Part shown: piece after piece, positions 1-4,616 of the stretch | How positions within the stretch are numbered: position 1 is the first letter of the stretch | How the letters are laid out: each line of letters opens with the position of its first letter | NCBI GenBank assembly: GCA_051745935.1 | Contig: JBNJEM010000442.1 | Span: 1 to 6,789 of the forward strand | Length of the DNA: 6,789 bases | Reading direction: 5' to 3' | From: JBNJEM01 sp051745935 | GTDB lineage: Bacteria; Planctomycetota; Planctomycetia; Pirellulales; Pirellulaceae | The notes under the pieces: model-generated | What the model saw: only the letters and a program-made list of their open reading frames with translations | Database searches by the model: none | What the model was told of the DNA's origin: nothing | Translations under genes and position numbers: made by a program

Positions 1-59
1 CCAGCGTAGGGTTCAGGGCCGAGTGGTTGGCTAATCCTTGCTCGTACGACGTCTTTCAT
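1..59 (-). CDS. Possible 5' end of a leftward gene or leader, cut by the window edge
   Basis: On the minus strand an ATG at 59-57 is preceded by GGAG with a 6-nt spacer. The frame stays open to the window edge for 19 codons, reading MKDVVRARISQPLGPEPYA. That is too short to identify. The neighbouring frame, shifted by one base, reads SYEQGLANHSALNPTL. This reminds me of short leader-like reading frames seen upstream of some bacterial reverse transcriptase or group II intron genes, but that is recollection, not a search result. The two frames would merge if one A were removed from the AAA after the ATG. It could equally be chance. Sequence to the left of the window is needed to decide. Confidence 0.22.
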   Translation of the reverse strand, partial: MKDVVRARISQPLGPEPYA

Positions 60-354
60 TCGCTACTCCAAACCGGTATTATCCCGGCGCTTTCCTGATA
101 GACGCTAATACAAGGGGAACATCGGCGGAAAGAACCCAATCTGCTTTCGAAAATGGTACTGCACCCGGGGAAAGAGTCGCGGGTCGGGAGATCGACGCGC
201 GAAGTACGGGGCGGCCGTCATTGGGCACGCGTGTCAGAGGTTCTTTTCAGGCTTTTCCTTCCATCGCAACGCATTGACCAGAGACGTTACCGGCCCGTGT
301 TCATACTCACCCAGTGCTCGGCGGGAACACGACCACCTGATGGCAAGGATACAT
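60..354. other. Non-coding stretch with no supported feature
   Basis: This is the region 3' of msrC and 5' of the possible leftward start at 59. Short open frames here have no recognisable domains, no convincing ribosome binding sites and no protein-like composition. A 7-bp inverted repeat (CGTGTTC near 296 and GAACACG near 325) encloses a loop of over 20 nt and has no T-run, so it is a poor terminator candidate for msrC. I see no tRNA, CRISPR or clear promoter. Confidence 0.5.
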
Positions 355-831
355 CTATCGAAAAAGGCTTTTCGTGAGTCTTTCCAGATACCGCTGATCG
401 GTTGTATTGAAGCAATTGAGCACATCACTGTCCACATCCAACACCCCCACGACCTCGCCGCTTCTCATGAGAGGGACGACGATTTCCGATTTGCTCTCCG
501 AGCTGCACGCGATGTGTCCGGGGAATTCATCCACATTGGGGACGATAATCGTCTCGGCTTTCTGCCAGCTTTGCCCGCAGACCCCTTGTCCTTTCTGGAT
601 CCGCGTACAGGCAATCGGTCCCTGAAACGGTCCCAGCACCAGCTCGTCATTCTTGACCAGATAGAAACCCACCCAGAAGAATCCCATGCCGTATCGCAGA
701 GCCGCCGCCGTGTTGGCCAGGTTCGCCACCAGATCCTCTTCACCAGCAATCAAGGCTTCAATCCGGGGGATCAAACGCTCGTATTGCTCTTCCTTGTTAG
801 CGCCTTCCGCAATGTGGAGTTCCTCGGCCAT
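355..831 (-). CDS. msrC: Free methionine-(R)-sulfoxide reductase (GAF-domain fRMsr)
   Basis: This is a 158-residue single GAF-domain protein, close to the family's usual length of about 160. The family reduces free L-methionine-(R)-sulfoxide to methionine in the cytoplasm, using cysteine chemistry recycled by thioredoxin. The three family cysteines are Cys75, Cys85 and Cys109, with the same 10- and 24-residue spacings as Cys84, Cys94 and Cys118 of the E. coli enzyme (numbers from memory). The substrate-pocket residues also line up: Trp53 and Tyr57 in the FFWVGFY segment, Glu116, and Asp132 and Asp134 in the LDVDS motif. There is no signal peptide. The ATG at 831-829 has an AAAGG-type ribosome binding site at 841-845 (9-nt spacer). 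An extra Cys140 lies near the C-terminus. It is monocistronic as far as the window shows and divergent from the serpin. Other GAF proteins are sensors, but the complete catalytic set makes a reductase far more likely. Confidence 0.92.
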   Translation of the reverse strand: MAEELHIAEGANKEEQYERLIPRIEALIAGEEDLVANLANTAAALRYGMGFFWVGFYLVKNDELVLGPFQGPIACTRIQKGQGVCGQSWQKAETIIVPNVDEFPGHIACSSESKSEIVVPLMRSGEVVGVLDVDSDVLNCFNTTDQRYLERLTKSLFR

Positions 832-1046
832 CGACGACTACCTTTCCCAAAAGATGCCCACGCGATCGCTGATCCTTCGCGCTGGTGACGAAATTTGAAA
901 TCCAACCATTAAACGAACCCGCTGGAGGGTGGTGGCGAGGTGACACGGGGCCGCGGAACGCCTATCATGGGAACTAGGAGAAGGGGCAACGGGCGAGACA
1001 GCTCCTGGCACCAGTTTCCAATACTCTTGAATGGGAGAATGCCGCG

Positions 1047-2498
1047 ATGTTCATCCAAGCCATGCCTATCGTATATTTCAGGCGGTTGGATTTTTCCGGG
1101 TGGAAAGCGGCCCGACGCAAGCCGTCCTTTTGTTGGTCGGACTCGCGGCGGAGAAAGTCATCCGCGACCGGTATGAAACAAGTTTGCCGCCGCGAGCCCG
1201 GCCATCGGGAGGACGGACCGCGCGGGGCGAGGTTCCAATTTGGACATTCTGGCCAACAGCATTATAAAGAAGTTTTTGCCAAGTTTGTGCCGTTCGCGCT
1301 GGCCATGGCGGTCGCAATACCAGCGGCGGTCGCGGCCCAAGGAAACCAGAAAATGCACGTCACCGAGCAGGTGCGATCCGTCGCCAGGTCGAATAACGAA
1401 TTTGCTCTTGATCTTTACGGCCAACTTCGTGCAACGGACACGGGAAATCTGTTCTTCTCGCCCGCGAGTATTTCGACAGCTTTGGCGATGACCTACGCGG
1501 GTGCCGAAGGCGAGACCGAGCAGGAGATGGCGGAGACGCTGAATTTCGACCTGCCGGAAGATCAGGTCCATTCGGCCTTCGCGTCGCTGATGTCGCTGCT
1601 GGGCGCCCCGCCGGACGAGTCCTACGAGCTGCGCGTGGCGAACCGGTTGTGGGGACAGGAAGATTACGGTTTTCTGCCCGCCTATCTTGAAACGACTCGC
1701 GAGAACTATGGCGCGGAGTTGGCCCAAGTTGATTTCGTCAACAAAACGGGCCAGGTCCGAAAAGAAATCAATGCTTGGATTGAAGAGCAGACGAACAATA
1801 AAATCAAGGATTTGTTGCCGCCGGGAAGCGTGGACAGGCTCACTCGCCTCGTGCTGACCAATGCCGTTTATTTCAAGGGAAAATGGGAACATGAGTTCGA
1901 CAAGGAGGCCACGCGGGATGCCCCCTTCACCGTCTCGCCGGACGAGCAGGTCGAGGTGCCGCTCATGTTTCAAAAACGGAAGTTCAAGTACGGAGAAACC
2001 GCCGAACTGCAACTGCTGGAGATGGGTTACCAGGGCCAGGATCTCTCGATGCTGTTGTTGCTGCCAAAGAAGGTGGACGATCTGGCGGCGATAGAGGAGA
2101 AGTTGAGCGGAGAGAACCTGGAGAAGTGGTCCGCCGGGATGAGAAAAAAGGAAGTTCGCACCTACATTCCCAGGTTTGAACTGACCGAGGAATTCCAGTT
2201 GAACTCAATGCTGTCCACACTGGGGATGCCGTCCGCCTTTGAACCGGACCGCGCGGACTTCTCCGGCATGAACGGCAAGAAAGACCTTTACATTACCGCT
2301 GCCTTGCACAAGGCGTTTGTCGATGTCAACGAAGAAGGCACCGAAGCGGCCGGGGCCACCGGCATCGTGATGGGGATCACGAGTATGCCGACCGAGCCGA
2401 CGGTTTTCCGCGCCGACCATCCGTTCATCTTTTTGATACGGCACGACCCGACCGGCAGTATCCTGTTCATGGGGCGGGTCACGAATCCTCGCCAGTAG
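1047..2498 (+). CDS. Secreted serpin (serine/cysteine protease inhibitor); start uncertain
   Basis: The open frame encodes 483 residues and ends in a complete serpin. Residues 80-97 form a hydrophobic signal-peptide core ending AVAA before Gln98, leaving a mature chain of about 386 residues, normal for serpins. Family landmarks include NNEFALDLYGQL (116-127), LTNAVYFKGKW (270-280), and the signature segment FRADHPFIFLI (454-464). The reactive-loop hinge is GTEAAGATG (431-439), with the small residues needed for loop insertion, so inhibition of a protease is expected. Counting by homology to alpha-1-antitrypsin places the scissile bond at Thr445-Ser446. The ATG at 1047 has a GGGAG ribosome binding site at 1033-1037. 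However, residues 9-42 are translated from a 102-bp dispersed repeat and the signal peptide starts only near residue 72-80. Alternatives are ATG 1173, GTG 1287, or TTG 1240 in another frame with a one-base loss. The function is secure; the start is not. Confidence 0.9.
   Translation: MFIQAMPIVYFRRLDFSGWKAARRKPSFCWSDSRRRKSSATGMKQVCRREPGHREDGPRGARFQFGHSGQQHYKEVFAKFVPFALAMAVAIPAAVAAQGNQKMHVTEQVRSVARSNNEFALDLYGQLRATDTGNLFFSPASISTALAMTYAGAEGETEQEMAETLNFDLPEDQVHSAFASLMSLLGAPPDESYELRVANRLWGQEDYGFLPAYLETTRENYGAELAQVDFVNKTGQVRKEINAWIEEQTNNKIKDLLPPGSVDRLTRLVLTNAVYFKGKWEHEFDKEATRDAPFTVSPDEQVEVPLMFQKRKFKYGETAELQLLEMGYQGQDLSMLLLLPKKVDDLAAIEEKLSGENLEKWSAGMRKKEVRTYIPRFELTEEFQLNSMLSTLGMPSAFEPDRADFSGMNGKKDLYITAALHKAFVDVNEEGTEAAGATGIVMGITSMPTEPTVFRADHPFIFLIRHDPTGSILFMGRVTNPRQ
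1071..1172 (+). repeat. 102-bp dispersed repeat, copy A
   Basis: These 102 bases match the reverse complement of 6677-6778 at 95 of 102 positions with no gaps, by direct comparison. The unit starts GTATATTTCAGGCGG and ends ATCCGCGACCGGT. It contains a small hairpin TTTCC/GGAAA with a GGGT loop. It lies at the 5' end of the serpin frame, in the same orientation relative to the serpin as copy B is relative to the sulfatase. All or nearly all of it can be translated, giving Arg/Ser/Lys-rich junk, which is why it extends the apparent serpin frame. It is probably a dispersed genomic repeat rather than coding sequence. Confidence 0.85.
1122..1216. repeat. Long inverted repeat: copy A tail plus a partial inverted copy
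   Basis: Arm 1 (1122-1150) lies inside repeat copy A and arm 2 (1188-1216) just after it. Of 29 facing positions, 23 form Watson-Crick pairs, 4 form G-U pairs and 2 mismatch, around a 37-nt loop. Arm 2 is closer to copy B than to copy A (3 rather than 6 differences in 29), so it looks like a fragment of another repeat copy in the opposite orientation. In an RNA it would form a strong stem ahead of every plausible downstream serpin start. Confidence 0.65.
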
Positions 2499-2510
2499 CG
2501 GGGCGTCGGA

Positions 2511-2579
2511 CATTTTTTTGTCTCACACTTTTTTTGTCTAACCGCGCATTTCAAGACAAAAACATGCAAGACAAGAATA
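2511..2579. repeat. AT-rich imperfect palindrome between convergent genes
   Basis: Two copies of TTTTTTTGTCT (2513-2523 and 2529-2539) are followed by two copies of CAAGACAA (2552-2559 and 2567-2574), which is roughly their reverse complement. The inner arms, TTTTTGTCT at 2531-2539 and AGACAAAAA at 2554-2562, pair perfectly over 9 bp with a 14-nt loop. The AT-rich block stands out in a GC-rich window and starts 12 nt after the serpin stop. It could terminate transcription from either side, since each strand presents T-runs, or be a dispersed repeat. Neither role is proven. Confidence 0.5.
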
Positions 2580-2676
2580 TGGCGGGTGAGCGGCCCATGC
2601 TCGGCAACACCCGGACCTGAACGAACTCCGCGATTCAAAAAAACGCCGTGCCGAGCGGGATCGTGTACGGATCCGC

Positions 2677-2711
2677 GGGAGCCCCTGACCGAGCAATCGG
2701 TCAGGGCTCCC
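2677..2711. terminator. Strong GC-rich hairpin with GCAA loop, possible terminator
   Basis: GGGAGCCCCTGACCGA (2677-2692) pairs with TCGGTCAGGGCTCCC (2697-2711) over 15 bp with one bulged C. It closes on GCAA, a GNRA-type tetraloop on the plus strand. It lies 48 nt past the stop of the leftward BNR_4 gene and 178 nt past the serpin stop. Neither side has an immediate T-run: TTTTT follows 17 nt later on the plus strand, and a seven-T run comes about 33 nt later on the minus strand. It may therefore be a dispersed hairpin repeat or an RNA-stabilising stem rather than a classic terminator. Confidence 0.35.
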
Positions 2712-2758
2712 CGGCCAATGTCGGACCTTTTTCACGGTTCAGCGACCGTCGCTCCGCG

Positions 2759-4129
2759 CTACCCTCGCTTTTCAAGCCTCAGCAGCTTGAGCGTGCTGGA
2801 GGGCGGAAGCGGCGGCTTGCGGGGCCGGTCGTGGTGGGCCGGCAAGGTTTCCCATCGCAGGAGGTACTTGACGCTTTCCGAGCCGGAATCACCGAGGTCC
2901 CGGGCCGTCTTGACCCTGATCTCGGGGAAATCGATGGTGGGCTTGGTCAATCCAGGGGGGATTTGGCGAGGGACCGAAACGTCCTCGTCGACCGGTTCCA
3001 GGGTCTTGTCGTCGATCACGATCCAGCCGGATCCATAGTCGCCATGCCGGTATCTGATCACGAACCGCTCGGGATTGACCCTGCGAAGTCCGGAGATCCG
3101 AATGCCGATAAACGGCATGGCCCCTCTCCCTCCGAAGTCGACTTCCTTTTCCCAATCCGTGATCGCGCGGCATTTCCACTTCCCCTCTTCGAAGCGGGCC
3201 AGGAAGATCTGCATGTGTCCGTTCGCGTCGCGCTTGTGATAGGAAATGATCGGCCGGTCTTGCGAGTCGAAGGCGAGTTTCTCGCAGCCGTTGATAATGC
3301 CGCCGTTGACGGGCACCGGATCCACGACAAGCCCTTCCACGTCGGTCGTCAGCGGGAGGTCGACCGGCTGGCCGGCTGCTGTCTCCCAATGCTTCAAGTC
3401 ACGGCTGCGGGCGTAGGAGAGGTCATGGTTCGTGGCGCAGTCGGGTGTTTCTCTCCATACCCAGACCACGTGGAAAAGGCCGCGGGGACCCTTTACTGGA
3501 CCACGAGGATAGGCGTTGCATTTGCCTTTTCCGTCGAACATCGGCGTCTTGAAAAAACGCGACCAGGTCTTCGTTTCCGGATCGTAGCGATTCCAGAGAC
3601 GCTTACCGTTGCCGCTGCCGCCAAGCCGGTAGTTGAACAGCAAGGTTCCCTCCGTGTCTTCCAGGAACCGAGGGTAGGTGCACCTGTTTTCCTCCTTCCC
3701 GGTCATGGGCAGCCGCTTGAAGCTCGTGATGTCCCCGGGCTTTTCGGTGCGGAAATAGATGAGAGGATCGCAGTGCATGTTGCCCGACAGGTGAATATCG
3801 CCCGCCGGCCCCACGGCCATGGTGATATAGTTGTGCGAATCCCAGCCGACCTTGCTCGGCAATTGCACTTTTTGCCAGTCCGTCTCGCCGAGCCGCCGCC
3901 GAGCGACGATCATATGGTGCTCTTCATCGTAGTAAGCGGCATACTGTTGTTCGCCGGACGTCAGGAGCGAAAAACCGACGGGAAACCAGGACGGGACCCG
4001 GTCGATATCCAGGCTTTCAGCCACTTGCCACGGGCATTTTTCCGCCGCCGCTGCTTCTTCCCCACGGGTCATGCCGCACCAGAACACTCCGATCAAGATC
4101 CCTATCAGTGTGATGAGCTTTTTGTCCAT
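2759..4129 (-). CDS. Secreted BNR_4-type beta-propeller protein, putative polysaccharide-active enzyme
   Basis: This 456-residue protein has a basic start (MDKK), a hydrophobic segment at 5-19 and a likely signal-peptidase I site near 23-27. The FWC around Cys18 is not a good lipobox. The rest fits the BNR repeat-containing BNR_4 family (Pfam PF15892), a beta-propeller fold shared with ulvan lyases of PL24/PL25 type. Hallmarks are DSHN (His99), DIHLSGNMH (His113, His119), TYPRF (Tyr152, Arg154), FNYRLGGSGNG (166-176), HVVWVWRE (220-227), NHDLSYARS (234-242) and SYHKR (296-300). The two central histidines, His99 and His119, are 20 residues apart, resembling the catalytic pair I recall for a PL25 lyase. 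The ATG at 4129 has GGGAGA at 4135-4140 with a 5-nt spacer. It sits downstream of a sulfatase on the same strand, but 487 bp away. Lyase activity is inference: a carbohydrate-binding or other hydrolytic role is possible. Confidence 0.8.
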   Translation of the reverse strand: MDKKLITLIGILIGVFWCGMTRGEEAAAAEKCPWQVAESLDIDRVPSWFPVGFSLLTSGEQQYAAYYDEEHHMIVARRRLGETDWQKVQLPSKVGWDSHNYITMAVGPAGDIHLSGNMHCDPLIYFRTEKPGDITSFKRLPMTGKEENRCTYPRFLEDTEGTLLFNYRLGGSGNGKRLWNRYDPETKTWSRFFKTPMFDGKGKCNAYPRGPVKGPRGLFHVVWVWRETPDCATNHDLSYARSRDLKHWETAAGQPVDLPLTTDVEGLVVDPVPVNGGIINGCEKLAFDSQDRPIISYHKRDANGHMQIFLARFEEGKWKCRAITDWEKEVDFGGRGAMPFIGIRISGLRRVNPERFVIRYRHGDYGSGWIVIDDKTLEPVDEDVSVPRQIPPGLTKPTIDFPEIRVKTARDLGDSGSESVKYLLRWETLPAHHDRPRKPPLPPSSTLKLLRLEKRG

Positions 4130-4616
4130 GGCTATCTCCCAAGAGTCTAATTGTTTTCAGCTTGTCGCAAGATGGCGTTTCCCTGTTCAAGACAACGAAC
4201 CGCCGATAATGCTCATGAACGCCAGTAATCAGCTCAGGCACGTTGCTTGGATGTCAGCGTTCATTAGCGGTTCTCTACCGTATTGTTGCATAAAGACGGC
4301 GTAGGACGGGTCTCCAGGCCCGTCTTTTATAACGCATAAATGTCTTTTTGCGGTTGTTTGAAGATCTCAGATTTCGTGAGATCCGCGGACACCAGATCAA
4401 GTACGATTTCGTACTTGAAAAGACGGGCCTGGAGACCCGTCCTACATATACTGTTTGCAACGTTAGGGTCTATTAGCGGTTCCCAATGGGGCGACAGAGC
4501 ATTCAGGGCGCCGAAAGTACAGGCTCTCGCGTACGTTCCCTTGTTACAGTCCGTAACGAAACCTGGCTCCCACTTCCAAAACGCCTTGGATTGCCGCGCA
4601 TGTGCCTCTGGTTGTG
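4130..4616. other. 487-bp intergenic region dominated by a palindromic element
   Basis: Between the sulfatase stop and the BNR_4 start there is no credible gene. The region holds the BNR_4 ribosome binding site (4135-4140) and a MITE-like element (4263-4482). A weak 5- to 7-bp hairpin (GTTAC at 4543-4547, GTAAC at 4553-4557) lies nearer the sulfatase end. I cannot call a promoter for the BNR_4 gene. The hairpins of the element stand between the two genes, so read-through from the sulfatase may be reduced. Confidence 0.6.
4263..4482. mobile_element. MITE-like palindromic element with flanking 11-bp direct repeats
   Basis: A perfect 28-bp inverted repeat occupies 4301-4328 (starting GTAGGACGGGTCTCC) and 4418-4445, separated by 89 nt. 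Similarity continues outward: GTTGCA at 4285-4290 and its complement at 4456-4461 both lie exactly 10 nt outside the arms, and weaker pairing reaches about 4277 and 4469. Immediately outside, ATTAGCGGTTC occurs as a direct repeat at 4263-4273 and 4472-4482, as expected of a target-site duplication. The interior has two further hairpins: GATCTCA/TGAGATC (4363-4383, 7-nt loop) and TCAAGTACGA/TCGTACTTGA (4397-4418). There is no transposase gene, so it would be non-autonomous. It could instead be a dispersed palindrome with a chance flanking repeat. Confidence 0.6.

Noticed and set aside
274..888. A 204-codon plus-strand open frame across msrC
   Set aside because: It is fully antisense to a reductase with all catalytic residues, and its own product shows no motif.
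1270..1290. Programmed -1 frameshift at the TTTTTG run joining TTG 1240 to the serpin frame
   Set aside because: The run does not form a standard slippery heptamer in the incoming frame and no other serpin is known to me to use one. A one-base deletion or read error is simpler.
1158..2012. A 284-codon minus-strand open frame within the serpin
   Set aside because: It is antisense to conserved serpin blocks and reads as composition-driven shadow.
4072..4129. Lipoprotein signal at Cys18 of the BNR_4 protein
   Set aside because: The residues before the cysteine (GVFW) do not fit a lipobox. A normal signal-peptidase I site a few residues later is more likely.
2648..4150. A 500-codon plus-strand open frame opposite the BNR_4 gene
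   Set aside because: It is antisense to a gene with clear family motifs and signal peptide, has no domain or ribosome binding site I recognise, and is explained by GC-rich codon use on the other strand.
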